Source: CAJXQU01 sp965223825
Lineage (GTDB): Bacteria; Pseudomonadota; Gammaproteobacteria; CAJXQU01
Direction of reading: 5' to 3'
Length of the DNA: 64,000 nt
Assembly: GCA_965223825.1 (NCBI GenBank)
Contig: OZ245018.1
Coordinates: 2,294,001-2,358,000 of the forward strand
This document shows, piece after piece, positions 25,208 to 34,701 of the stretch (its first letter is position 1; every line of letters starts with the position of its first letter). Under the pieces are notes generated by a model. That model worked only from the letters and a program-made list of their open reading frames with translations. It was not told the origin of the DNA and did not search any database. Made by a program: the position numbers and the translations under genes.

Positions 25208-26119
25208 ATGCGGATTCTGATCACAGGCGGTACGGGGTTTATTGGGCAAGCGCTTTGTCCGGCATTTTTGGCGCAAGGCCATGAACTCACGGTGCTCAGT
25301 CGGCACCCGCATAGTGTTCCCGAACGATATGGATCAGCCGTGCAAGGCATTGCTGATCTGGATCAAATCCCCGCGAGTACGCATTTTGATGCGATCATCA
25401 ATCTCGCTGGTGAAGGCATTGCAGACGCGCGATGGACAAAAAAGCGTCAGCAAATTCTGCGTGATAGCCGGATTGGCATAACTGATCAGATCATCGATTA
25501 TATTGAACGCGCAACGCAACAACCGAACGTGTTGATTTCTGGTTCGGCGATCGGATTTTATGGTGACCAAGGCGATCGCGTCTTGAATGAAAAAGCCACG
25601 CCAGTAGCGGATTTCGCCCAGACACTTTGCGCCGATTGGGAAACCTCAGCATTACGCGCAGAAAGTTCGGGCGTACGCGTTTGCTTGGTCAGAACCGGTT
25701 TAGTAATCGGGGAAAATGGCGGCTTTTTGAAACGCATGGTGTTGCCCTTCAAACTGGGGCTCGGCGGTCAGATCGGTGATGGTCAACAATGGATGTCTTG
25801 GATTCATCGCGACGATTTCATCAGTATCATCCAGCATCTTTTAGATCGTACTGATCTGTCAGGTGCATTTAATGCAACTGCGCCGCAACCGGTGACGAAC
25901 CAAACACTGACGCGATCACTGGCCGCGTGTTTTGGGCGCAAACCTTTCCTGCCCGTTCCGGCGTTTGTGTTGAAATTAGCGTTGGGTGAGATGTCGAGTT
26001 TGCTGCTCGGTGGACAACGTGTGATCCCGCAGCGTTTGCTTGATGATGGCTTTCGTTTTCAGTTCGATACGTTGGATAATGCGCTAACAAACGTGCTCGT
26101 CGAAAAACCAGCCACTTAA
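25208..26119 (+). CDS. TIGR01777 family epimerase (YfcH-like)
   Basis: 303-residue NAD(P)-binding SDR-type protein: GGTGFIGQAL (residues 7-16), NLAGEGIADARW, SGSAIGFYGDQG and the WMSWIHRDD block, all typical of the YfcH/SulA-like epimerase family (TIGR01777). The C-terminal DUF1731 part (GGQRVIPQRLLDDGF) is complete. Substrate unknown. Third gene of the sbcB operon; the stop overlaps the convergent GGDEF gene by a few bases. Confidence 0.93.
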   Translation: MRILITGGTGFIGQALCPAFLAQGHELTVLSRHPHSVPERYGSAVQGIADLDQIPASTHFDAIINLAGEGIADARWTKKRQQILRDSRIGITDQIIDYIERATQQPNVLISGSAIGFYGDQGDRVLNEKATPVADFAQTLCADWETSALRAESSGVRVCLVRTGLVIGENGGFLKRMVLPFKLGLGGQIGDGQQWMSWIHRDDFISIIQHLLDRTDLSGAFNATAPQPVTNQTLTRSLAACFGRKPFLPVPAFVLKLALGEMSSLLLGGQRVIPQRLLDDGFRFQFDTLDNALTNVLVEKPAT

Positions 26120-27387
26120 CCTAAATAAATCCGAAAGGCATTTCTGCCGACTTCTTTGGCCTTATACATGGCTTCATCAGCCATCTTCATCAGCATGTCT
26201 GCATCGGTTGAATGTTCAGGAAACTGACTGACACCAATACTGCAGCCCAGTTGGATTTTTAGACCATCGGTTTCAAAATCAGTTTGGAATAATGAAATGA
26301 TTTTATCCGACAATGTGATGGCACTTTCTTCATCCGAAAATTCTGTAAGCACGACGAATTCATCTCCGCCGTAACGTGAAATCGTGTCTTCTTGACGCAG
26401 ATTTTCTTTTAATCGCTGCGCTGTTAGCTCCAACAAGCGATCACCAACATCATGGCCATATTGATCATTAATTGCTTTAAACCCATTGAGATCGATAAAT
26501 AATACTGCCCCTCTTCGACCGTGTCGCGTGGCTTGAAAAAGTAAATGATCAAGCCGATCATTTAATAATAAACGGTTAGGCAGTTTGGTTAAGGCATCAT
26601 GATGTGCGAGATGTTTGAGGTTTTCTTCGACTTCTTTGCGACGCTGTATTTCCCGTGATAATGCGTCGTTATTGCGACGTAATTCAAGCGTGCGTTTATC
26701 GACCAACTCTTCCAATTCGTGTTGATGTTTCACTAACTTTTCTTGTGCATGTGTACGGTGTTGAATTTCGACACTGAGATCACTGACAAGTGATCGGTTC
26801 TTATATTGCAGTTCAAGCAAGTTTGCCGTATGCCGGAAACTGTTCGTCACCGCCATGTAGTTGAAGATTAGATACAGTGAGAAACCGACTAGTAGATAAG
26901 GACTCCAATGATGATCGTCCATCGAGAGTGAGATAAACATGCCGAAGAAGATCGGTGTTGCATAGGCAATAAAAACGCGCGGCATGGCATTCAAGATCAC
27001 CATCGCACCGGCGACCATACCAACTTGTAGCAACATGACGGATGATCGCGCCATGTCATCCTCAACAAGCAAATAAAATGCAGAACTAAGCGCAATACCT
27101 GACGCGACTAACGCCGTCGAAAAAATATATAAACGTGCCCATGTGAGTGTACTGAATCGATCATTATCCAAGTGGTAAGCCAGCGCAACCAAGCTACGCA
27201 GAACGCACAGGCTTGTCGTTAATGCGAACCAATACCAGTTGAGTGGCTGTTGCTCCGTAAATTGATCTTTTATCGCATAGGAAAAAACGCATAGGACAAG
27301 GATCGTCAATAAATTTGTCGGGATGGCTTGCTTGAAAACTATGGCTACACGTTGTTTCAGAGACCATACGTCGAGAGCTGCAGTCAT
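26116..27387 (-). CDS. Membrane-bound diguanylate cyclase
   Basis: 423-residue enzyme making cyclic di-GMP. The N-terminal 190 residues hold about six membrane helices (an integral sensor, MASE-like), then a coiled-coil linker (about 200-255, EKLVKHQHELEELVDKRTLE), then a GGDEF domain (about 260-420). The active loop GGDEF is intact at 340-344 and an inhibitory I-site RxxD is at 331-334, so it is probably active and product-inhibited. There is no EAL domain. Single gene. Confidence 0.94.
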   Translation of the reverse strand: MTAALDVWSLKQRVAIVFKQAIPTNLLTILVLCVFSYAIKDQFTEQQPLNWYWFALTTSLCVLRSLVALAYHLDNDRFSTLTWARLYIFSTALVASGIALSSAFYLLVEDDMARSSVMLLQVGMVAGAMVILNAMPRVFIAYATPIFFGMFISLSMDDHHWSPYLLVGFSLYLIFNYMAVTNSFRHTANLLELQYKNRSLVSDLSVEIQHRTHAQEKLVKHQHELEELVDKRTLELRRNNDALSREIQRRKEVEENLKHLAHHDALTKLPNRLLLNDRLDHLLFQATRHGRRGAVLFIDLNGFKAINDQYGHDVGDRLLELTAQRLKENLRQEDTISRYGGDEFVVLTEFSDEESAITLSDKIISLFQTDFETDGLKIQLGCSIGVSQFPEHSTDADMLMKMADEAMYKAKEVGRNAFRIYLG

Positions 27388-27611
27388 GATCGATGGATCG
27401 CTTATTCAGGAGTCGAGCAATTATTCTATAAAGACCCACTAATTCCTATACATACACGTATTGGTGTTGCTGAATTTTGTTAAATCCGGGATATTTTCCC
27501 GAAGATTACAACAAATTAGACAGTTTTTTACACCAGAATCATCATGACGTAAGAAAAAGCAGCATTTTTTTCTTAATTTAAATTTAACGAGATCGTAGAT
27601 TTTTTAAACTA

Positions 27612-28643
27612 TCAGGGCAGTCCATGCCGCTCGATCACCCCATTTGAATACACAATGATCACTGAAGTTTTTCCATCATTTTGAGTTAATTTCAAAGAAA
27701 GTATAGTTTGATATTCTGCTTTTAGTAGGGGTTTGTTCGGTTTAATTTCACCTAATAATTTTCCATTTGAGACTTTCCAACGTTCTACCACTCGCGATAA
27801 TTGTGCCGTCATCACGTCGCGGTCATCAGCAGAGAAATCCGCATCAGCAAGTGTCGTATTTCGATGACTCATTCGCTTGATTAGTTTTCCGCTATCAATC
27901 GCGTAAAGATAAATGTGATCGAGGGCCGGGTTGGTTAATGCAAACTCGCCATCAGCAGATAAGCGAACTACGGAAAGTTTGCCCTTGTATGACCACGCGT
28001 GCAGCAACTCACCTTTTTTTAAATCCCAAACTTTCGCAGTCGCTTGATCGGAGCCCGATATTCCGAGAGACATGTCGTCAGATAAACTCACACTGCGCAC
28101 CCGATCGGGGTGTTCTAATCGTTGCAGGAGTTTGGATCGCGCAAGATCAAAAAACTGCACTTCGTTCTTGAGCCCAATCAACGCTTTTTGACCATCCACA
28201 GACAACGCCAGCGATTCGATATTTTTCAGTTGCCACAAACCAGCAATGCTACCCTCTTGCACATTCCACCAGACTAACGTTGCCTCGTCCGCGGTAAGTG
28301 CGAACAAACCATTGTCAGACAACGCGACGTGATCAATTCCGTCTTCAGACGCTTTTTGATGTGCCCAACGGTGTGCGAGTTCCGCATTCTTGGCGTCTAA
28401 ACTCCAGAGATTCGCCTGGCCTTTGTCATTACCGATCAGAACGTTTTGCCCATCCGCGCTGATCGCAGCGGCGAGTAAACCATCATTTTCCGGCTGCCAT
28501 TGTTGTCGTGGTGAACTGTTCCCGCAAGCCGTCAAGCTCAGTAATGCCAGAGCAAATAGCACAAGCGCACAAGCACGCCGCCAATCGTGTCTGTATACGT
28601 AGGAAAGGTTTAGAGTATTTGCAAATGAACAAATGTGCTTCAT
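27612..28643 (-). CDS. Lipoprotein with WD40-like beta-propeller
   Basis: 343-residue exported lipoprotein. A lipobox LTAC ends at C40 after a hydrophobic segment (CALVLFALALLSLTAC). The rest shows repeating blades with a LSxDGQxALxGxxD pattern (LSVDGQKALIG, LSDDMSLGISGSDQATAKVW, LSADGEFALTN), a WD40/quinoprotein-like propeller. It is probably a protein-binding scaffold at the envelope. It follows rapA by 68 bp on the same strand. Function unknown. Confidence 0.85.
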   Translation of the reverse strand: MKHICSFANTLNLSYVYRHDWRRACALVLFALALLSLTACGNSSPRQQWQPENDGLLAAAISADGQNVLIGNDKGQANLWSLDAKNAELAHRWAHQKASEDGIDHVALSDNGLFALTADEATLVWWNVQEGSIAGLWQLKNIESLALSVDGQKALIGLKNEVQFFDLARSKLLQRLEHPDRVRSVSLSDDMSLGISGSDQATAKVWDLKKGELLHAWSYKGKLSVVRLSADGEFALTNPALDHIYLYAIDSGKLIKRMSHRNTTLADADFSADDRDVMTAQLSRVVERWKVSNGKLLGEIKPNKPLLKAEYQTILSLKLTQNDGKTSVIIVYSNGVIERHGLP

Positions 28644-28711
28644 TGATTCGGCGGATCTTATTGTCGTTATATCTCAGTATAGCGGCCCGCCCGGCTGTCG
28701 GCTTAAATCCC

Positions 28712-31645
28712 TTACATAGCGACGACGACGCGGATCGCATCGAGTTTTACGCCAGCAGATTGGATCACTTCCGTCAGATGCGCCAAGCTGTCGCGCTGAT
28801 AGTCGATTTCTTCAGCACGAATGGCAGGATTCACTTCTGCCAGTGCTTGCAGGCGATCTATCTCAGCTTGTTGTGCTTGCTGCATTTTAGTTAATGCAGC
28901 GTCAACTAACACATCGCGTTTTGGTTTGACACGTTTCTCAGCATCTTTGACCAAATCCAAAATCTGTGGACGCGCATGACGCACTAAATCCTGCACCGAT
29001 CGTAATGGGACACGTTTTGCGATCTGGTTGAGTTTTTCGAACGTGAGTTTGTCGCCGAATTCGCGCCCTTCTGAATCCACCACTAAACGGATCGGCGTGA
29101 CCGGCAAATAACGTTGTAATTGCAACTGTTTCGGTGCTGTCGCATACAGTGTGAAGATCGCTTCCAGCATGAGTGTTCCGGGTTTTAAGCCACCGACTTT
29201 GATTGTACAAAATGCCGTATTGCCTTGTTCACTGGAGATCAGCATGTCCATCGCGCCGCTAACCATCGGGTGCTCCCAAGTCAGAAACTGCATGTCTTCA
29301 CGACTTAACGCTTGTGATCGCAAATAGGTCGCGGTCGCGCCATCTTCCGATAAGCCCGGAAATTCATGCACGAGCATGTGATCACCCGGATGCAAGATTA
29401 CGGCATGTGCGCTGTGCGCTTGATGATCCACACCGAACATATCAAAGACGCGTTCCATATAGCTTGCCAGTTCTAACGAACTCGATGCATGTGCGACTTC
29501 TTCGATCATCTCGTTGGCAAGATCTGGCTGGCAAGAACTCATTTCCAGCAAACGATCGCGACCTTGTTGGAGTTGCTCGATCAGTGCTTTTTGTAAGGTG
29601 TCAGTTTTCTCGATCAACTGTTCTAGCTGTTCGGCATTCAACGGATCGTGCAAACACGCGTGTAGCTCGTCTTTCACTTGCGCATACACCGTCGAGCCGG
29701 TGGCGCAGACCTGAGAGAAAGCGTCCAAGCCTTCGTCATACCAGCGGAGTTGGACTGCTTGCGGCGAGTCTTCGTAATACGGCACGTGCAAATCAACGGT
29801 GTTTTTTTGACCAATGCGATCAAGACGACCTATACGTTGCTCAAGTAGATCAGGGTTTAACGGCAGATCAAACAAGATAAGGTGATGTGCGAATTGGAAG
29901 TTACGGCCTTCGCTACCGATTTCGGAGCAAACTAATACTTGGGCACCAGCTTCTCCTTCTTCACCGGTTTCTGCGAAATAGGCCGCTGCGCGATCACGAG
30001 CGAGTAGCGTCATGTCTTCATGGAATACGGCGGAACGAATTCCAGCCCGCAGATTGAGGTATTTTTCTAAGGCTTGCGCCGTCTCTGACTGAGCACAGAT
30101 CACTAAGACTTTTTCATCACTGTGATCAGATAACCATTCTGTTAACCATGCGATACGGGCATCTTTTGATAACCAGCGCTCTCCGAAGTGGGCGAGATAG
30201 GCTGCTTCCGGCAAGATCAGCTTTTTCAGATCATCTTCATCCAAGGTTTGCACTTCTGCCGCGCCCATGGAATAGGTATGCAATTGTCGCTCAGGAAAAC
30301 CTTGAACTGCATCACGCGTATTTCGAAAAAGTACACGGCCTGTTCCATGTTGATCGAGCAAACGTTTGATCAAGAGATTGGTCGGTTGTTCTGATTCTTG
30401 CAAAATGCGCTGAACCGTTTCTTCACCTAGATAGCTGTGTAATTCGTTGACCAGCTTTGAGTTCGCCACGAGCGGCGTGTCAGCGTCATCCAATAAGCGG
30501 CTGATCAGCTCACTGAGGGGTTGGTATTGCGCCTCTTCTTCTCTGAATTTTGCCAGATCGAAATAGCGATCAGGATCAAGCAAGCGCAAACGTGCGAAGT
30601 GACTCTCGAGACCAAGCTGTTCGGGTGTTGCGGTCAGCAACAATAATGATGGGATCGCACGCGCCAATGTTTCCACGCATTGATAGGCTGTAGAGGGTTG
30701 TTCCGCATGCCATTCGAGATGATGCGCTTCGTCCACCACCATAATATCCCAACCCGCTTCGAGTGCTTGCTGTTGCCGTAGTGGATTGTCCGTGAGAAAG
30801 CTCAAGCTACATAAAACGAGTTGCGTGGTGTCGAATGGGTTGATCGCACTGCGGTCGATCGCATCTATCTCGGCGGTGATGTCGTCGTCTGCTGCGAAAT
30901 CGTCGTCATACTCATCACCGTTTTCAGCCAGAGCGCGGCAGCGGTCTTCGTCCAAAATGGTAAACGGTAAATTAAACCGTCGCAGCATTTCCACCAACCA
31001 TTGATGCACCAATGCATCAGGCACAATCACCAGTGCGCGTGATGCGGCGCCGGACGTGAGTTGATGATGTAAGATCAGACCGGCTTCAATGGTTTTACCT
31101 AAACCAACTTCGTCAGCTAACAAAACACGGGGCGCATGACGGCGCGACACTTCTGACGCGATGTAGTATTGATGCGGTAACAATTGCACGCGTGGGCCAA
31201 CTAACCCCTTTACGCTGGATTGTTGCTGTTTATGAAGATGTTCAAGTGTCGCAACACGTAATTCAAAACGATTGTTTTTATCGATCTGACCAGCAAACAA
31301 TCGATCTTGTGGTCGACTGAATTGTACGAATGAGTCAAGATCCATTTCGTCGATAGTCTGAGAATTCCCGTCAGCATCGTTACCGTGATAAATCACCAAC
31401 CCATCTTGTTCGCCACGCTCGGTGATCGTTATTTCCATACCATCCAAATCTTGTATGGAATCACCGACTTCATATATCACACGGCTTACCGGTGCATTAT
31501 CGATGGCATAGGTTCGGCGTTCACCCGATGCTGGGAAGCTTAAATCAACTGTACGTCCGGTATTTTCAACAACAAAGCCAAGCCCTAGTTCTGACTCGGT
31601 ATTACTTACCCAACGTTGGCCAGGAATAAACGTCTTGTTATCCAA
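28712..31645 (-). CDS. rapA: RNA polymerase-associated helicase RapA
   Basis: 977-residue Swi2/Snf2-type ATPase that recycles RNA polymerase. In order: N-terminal Tudor-like domains (about 1-110), helicase core with Walker A ADEVGLGKT (178-185), DEAHH near 297, LLTATP, the second RecA lobe with RIGRLDRIGQ, and the long C-terminal RapA domain. Length matches E. coli RapA (968). Start ATG at 31645 is supported by GGAGAGT upstream. Confidence 0.97.
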   Translation of the reverse strand: MDNKTFIPGQRWVSNTESELGLGFVVENTGRTVDLSFPASGERRTYAIDNAPVSRVIYEVGDSIQDLDGMEITITERGEQDGLVIYHGNDADGNSQTIDEMDLDSFVQFSRPQDRLFAGQIDKNNRFELRVATLEHLHKQQQSSVKGLVGPRVQLLPHQYYIASEVSRRHAPRVLLADEVGLGKTIEAGLILHHQLTSGAASRALVIVPDALVHQWLVEMLRRFNLPFTILDEDRCRALAENGDEYDDDFAADDDITAEIDAIDRSAINPFDTTQLVLCSLSFLTDNPLRQQQALEAGWDIMVVDEAHHLEWHAEQPSTAYQCVETLARAIPSLLLLTATPEQLGLESHFARLRLLDPDRYFDLAKFREEEAQYQPLSELISRLLDDADTPLVANSKLVNELHSYLGEETVQRILQESEQPTNLLIKRLLDQHGTGRVLFRNTRDAVQGFPERQLHTYSMGAAEVQTLDEDDLKKLILPEAAYLAHFGERWLSKDARIAWLTEWLSDHSDEKVLVICAQSETAQALEKYLNLRAGIRSAVFHEDMTLLARDRAAAYFAETGEEGEAGAQVLVCSEIGSEGRNFQFAHHLILFDLPLNPDLLEQRIGRLDRIGQKNTVDLHVPYYEDSPQAVQLRWYDEGLDAFSQVCATGSTVYAQVKDELHACLHDPLNAEQLEQLIEKTDTLQKALIEQLQQGRDRLLEMSSCQPDLANEMIEEVAHASSSLELASYMERVFDMFGVDHQAHSAHAVILHPGDHMLVHEFPGLSEDGATATYLRSQALSREDMQFLTWEHPMVSGAMDMLISSEQGNTAFCTIKVGGLKPGTLMLEAIFTLYATAPKQLQLQRYLPVTPIRLVVDSEGREFGDKLTFEKLNQIAKRVPLRSVQDLVRHARPQILDLVKDAEKRVKPKRDVLVDAALTKMQQAQQAEIDRLQALAEVNPAIRAEEIDYQRDSLAHLTEVIQSAGVKLDAIRVVVAM

Positions 31646-31830
31646 AATACTCTCCGTACGAACAAAATGTGGGGGCGAGATAATAGGAAGTTAGCGGCAA
31701 AATGTCTATCCGATGCGGGGAATGAGTTCAGATGCGATTAGGAAACAATAATGAAAATTCAATTATTTAGCGTGAAGTATTCATTTTTAAAGTCAATATG
31801 AAACGCGCTCACCTACCGGCATTTTTACTT

Positions 31831-31884
31831 AAACAAAAAAGCAGCCAGAAAGCGCGCGTTATCATAACGACGCTTTCTGGCTGC
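31831..31884 (-). terminator. Terminator after the pit gene
   Basis: GCAGCCAGAAAGCG and CGCTTTCTGGCTGC form a perfect 14-bp stem. On the minus strand it is followed by TTTTTTGTTT, so it ends pit transcription before rapA. Confidence 0.93.
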
Positions 31885-31932
31885 TAAGCCCTGCTTCACT
31901 TAGGCAATACTATCTGCCCGACGTTCGCGGCA

Positions 31933-33531
31933 TTAAAACAGATTGCTCAATGCAATAAACGTGATGCCTGAAAGAATCGCGGCGGCGGGTAAGGTGATAA
32001 CCCATGCGAGTGCGATTGGTTTCATTAAACTCCAGTTAGTGCTGCGATTCACCATCCCTACACCCAGCACAGCGCCGATAAGGATGTGTGTACTTGAAAC
32101 CGGCAAGCCCATCACAGATGCCAGCATCACCACACCCGCTGCCGCCAGTTCCGCTGCAAAACCTGACGCCGGGTGCATTTTCGTTAAGTTATGCCCGACC
32201 GTTTGAATGACTTCTTTACCAATAAACCAAAGACCCACGATCAACGAAACGCCAAAGGTCAGCATGGCGATGGTTGGGACGGCGGCTGATGAACCAATTT
32301 CGCCCGTACGCAAAATATCTAGCACGGCGGCGAAAGGACCGATCGCATTGGCAATGTCGTTTGAGCCATGGCTAAATGCAAAACCCGATGCCGTGAAAAC
32401 TTGCATCCAACTAAACATTAAAAACGTCGACTTCTCTAAATCCTTACCTTTAAGCGTTTTCGCAAATATGGCAGTCGCTAACCAGATCGTGGCGCCGATC
32501 ATACCGATGATTAAATAATTATTTAACGTTGTAAGCCCAAGATCCATATTCTTCAGACCTTTAAATAACAACATCCCCGTGATCAACATACCGCCGATGG
32601 CTGCAAATAAAGGAACGTAGGTTTCCAGCGCTTGTGTCGCGTTCAGATCATTTTTCTTTTGTTCGATCGAATGTAATTCTTTATAGTAATCCGATTCCAA
32701 ATCGTCTGGATTAAAATCACCTTCTTTCACCGTATATGCATCACGAGCCATTTTTGTGGTGTAAGAAATTTGTTGAATATCCGCCAAGCGTTCGAAGGCT
32801 TTTTTATGCTCTTCTTTGTGGGCTTTTTTGGCTTCTTGTATACGTATCAGCTCTAACTGAGTCTCTTCGTTATAACGCAAAACGTATTTTTTAATTTGCG
32901 AAAATAAGGCGTAAGCAACCAGTCCTCCAAGAACAGGAGACAGAACCCAAGATATGGCGATCGTTCCGATCTTGTCCCACTTTACTAATGAAAAACCTGT
33001 TTCTGCACCGCCGATCAAAAAACCCAATGTAATCGAACTACCAACGATACCACCGATGATCGAATGTGTGGTGGAAACTGGCCAGCCACGCTTTGTGGCG
33101 ATCAACAACCAGATCGCAGCCGCAAGTAAAGCTGCCATCATGATATAAACAAATTGCATCGGCTCAACATTGATCGTCGATAAATCGACAATGCCTTTTC
33201 GAATAGTTTTGGTCACTTCACCACCAGCGATAACAGCACCACTGACTTCAAAAATCGCTGCGACGATGAGCGCTTGTTTTATCGTTAGCGTACCTGCACC
33301 AACACTGGTTCCGAATGAATTCGCAACATCATTACCACCAATATTAAAGGCCATAAAAACGCCGAACAGCGTCGCAAGAATAAACAGAATGGTGAAATTA
33401 TGATTGGTGTATTCGACACCCCAAACCATAAAGTATCCCACCATCGCTATAAAAATTGCCGCGAAAAAAAGGCTTAATTTGAAGTCACTATTTTGTGGAC
33501 TATTCCCGAGTGACGAGGCCGAAACAGACAT
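31933..33531 (-). CDS. pit: PiT-family inorganic phosphate transporter
   Basis: 532-residue inner-membrane phosphate:cation symporter of the PiT/Pho4 family. Both inverted-repeat signatures are present: GGNDVANSFGTSVG in the N-half and SHGSNDIANAIGP in the C-half. About ten membrane helices flank a charged cytoplasmic loop (about 235-330). ATG at 33531 is chosen for GGGAGAA four bases upstream; the frame extends to 33609. A strong terminator follows. Confidence 0.95.
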   Translation of the reverse strand: MSVSASSLGNSPQNSDFKLSLFFAAIFIAMVGYFMVWGVEYTNHNFTILFILATLFGVFMAFNIGGNDVANSFGTSVGAGTLTIKQALIVAAIFEVSGAVIAGGEVTKTIRKGIVDLSTINVEPMQFVYIMMAALLAAAIWLLIATKRGWPVSTTHSIIGGIVGSSITLGFLIGGAETGFSLVKWDKIGTIAISWVLSPVLGGLVAYALFSQIKKYVLRYNEETQLELIRIQEAKKAHKEEHKKAFERLADIQQISYTTKMARDAYTVKEGDFNPDDLESDYYKELHSIEQKKNDLNATQALETYVPLFAAIGGMLITGMLLFKGLKNMDLGLTTLNNYLIIGMIGATIWLATAIFAKTLKGKDLEKSTFLMFSWMQVFTASGFAFSHGSNDIANAIGPFAAVLDILRTGEIGSSAAVPTIAMLTFGVSLIVGLWFIGKEVIQTVGHNLTKMHPASGFAAELAAAGVVMLASVMGLPVSSTHILIGAVLGVGMVNRSTNWSLMKPIALAWVITLPAAAILSGITFIALSNLF

Positions 33532-33685
33532 ATTCTTCTCCCAAGATCTTATTCTAGAGAAATTAATATACGTTTGGTAAATGACAAAAATATGACTGCA
33601 AATATGCAAGTGATGATGAGCAATAAGTAATTTGACTCACACAACACCGGCATAAATGCAGGAGTTTATTAGATAGTAACGTAAG

Positions 33686-34537
33686 CTACTTTTTGCGAAA
33701 ACGGAGTGTCATGCGATCAGACTCGCCAATAGTTTGATACTCCGCAACACACGCTTCCTTTTCAACTGATTCGTCCATGGCTTTGCACACGCGCATTGAT
33801 GGCGCAAGTGTCCAAACCCCTTTGGAATGGTTAGCCGTATCTTTCGGATTAGCATTAATTTCAGATTTTTCTTCTAGCACGAACCCTGCTTTTTCAGCGA
33901 GTGCAATCACATAATCTTCCGTCATATAACCGCTGCTGATCATATCTTCCACAGAGGTACCGGGTTTTGCACGGTGCTCAACAACGCCTAAAATACCATT
34001 CGGCTTTAACGCGCGCGCCATGATATTGAACATCTGATCGGCATAATCACCTTTTAACCAATTGTGAACATTTCGGAACGTTAAAACAATATCTGCAGAC
34101 CCCGGCGGCGCAATAGTTACGCGCTCAGGAACGTCCAGCTCTGTCACGACGACGTGATCGTAAACACTTGGGTTCTGCTCCAGTTTTTCCATGAATTTTT
34201 TCTGAAAACCTTTTCGATACTCTGGTGTGTTATCCGCAGAGAGGGAAAAATTCGCAGCGAAATAAACGCCCTTCTCACGCGTCATGGGTGCCAGTATCTC
34301 AGTGTACCAACCTTGTCCGGGCCAAATCTCAACCACTGTCATGTCTGGTTGCAACCCTAAAAAAGCCAACGTTTCAGCTGGGTGTCGATATTGATCTCGC
34401 GCGACGTTCGATGCTTCGCGATGCTCAGATTGCATCACTTGCTGCACAGATTCTGTAATTCCATCTGCGCGTAACGCACTAGAAAATAATAATAAAATGG
34501 AGGAAAAAAGAAGCGTTTTTTTATGCATCATGATCAT
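33686..34537 (-). CDS. Exported class I methyltransferase-like protein
   Basis: 283-residue protein with an N-terminal signal peptide (KKTLLFSSILLLFSSALRA) followed by a Rossmann methyltransferase fold: E70-I-W-P-G-Q-G76 in the AdoMet loop, DIVLTFRNVHNW, and GILGVVEHRAKPG. It resembles the COG4798 predicted methyltransferases. Export is odd because AdoMet is cytoplasmic, so the protein may have lost catalysis or bind another ligand. Several ATGs cluster at the start; the exact one is uncertain. Single gene. Confidence 0.85.
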   Translation of the reverse strand: MIMMHKKTLLFSSILLLFSSALRADGITESVQQVMQSEHREASNVARDQYRHPAETLAFLGLQPDMTVVEIWPGQGWYTEILAPMTREKGVYFAANFSLSADNTPEYRKGFQKKFMEKLEQNPSVYDHVVVTELDVPERVTIAPPGSADIVLTFRNVHNWLKGDYADQMFNIMARALKPNGILGVVEHRAKPGTSVEDMISSGYMTEDYVIALAEKAGFVLEEKSEINANPKDTANHSKGVWTLAPSMRVCKAMDESVEKEACVAEYQTIGESDRMTLRFRKK

Positions 34538-34701
34538 GACCTATATAAAAATGAATGAGTGATTTTTAGAAAAAGAAACCAACTAAAATACAGTGGACTC
34601 ATTCTCTTTCTGATAGGTTCATTTTATTTAAAAGCAAATTGCAGGACCCGTTGTCTACAACCTCTAAAATGGTGACTTATTAAGAGTACTTTAAGGTTGT
34701 T

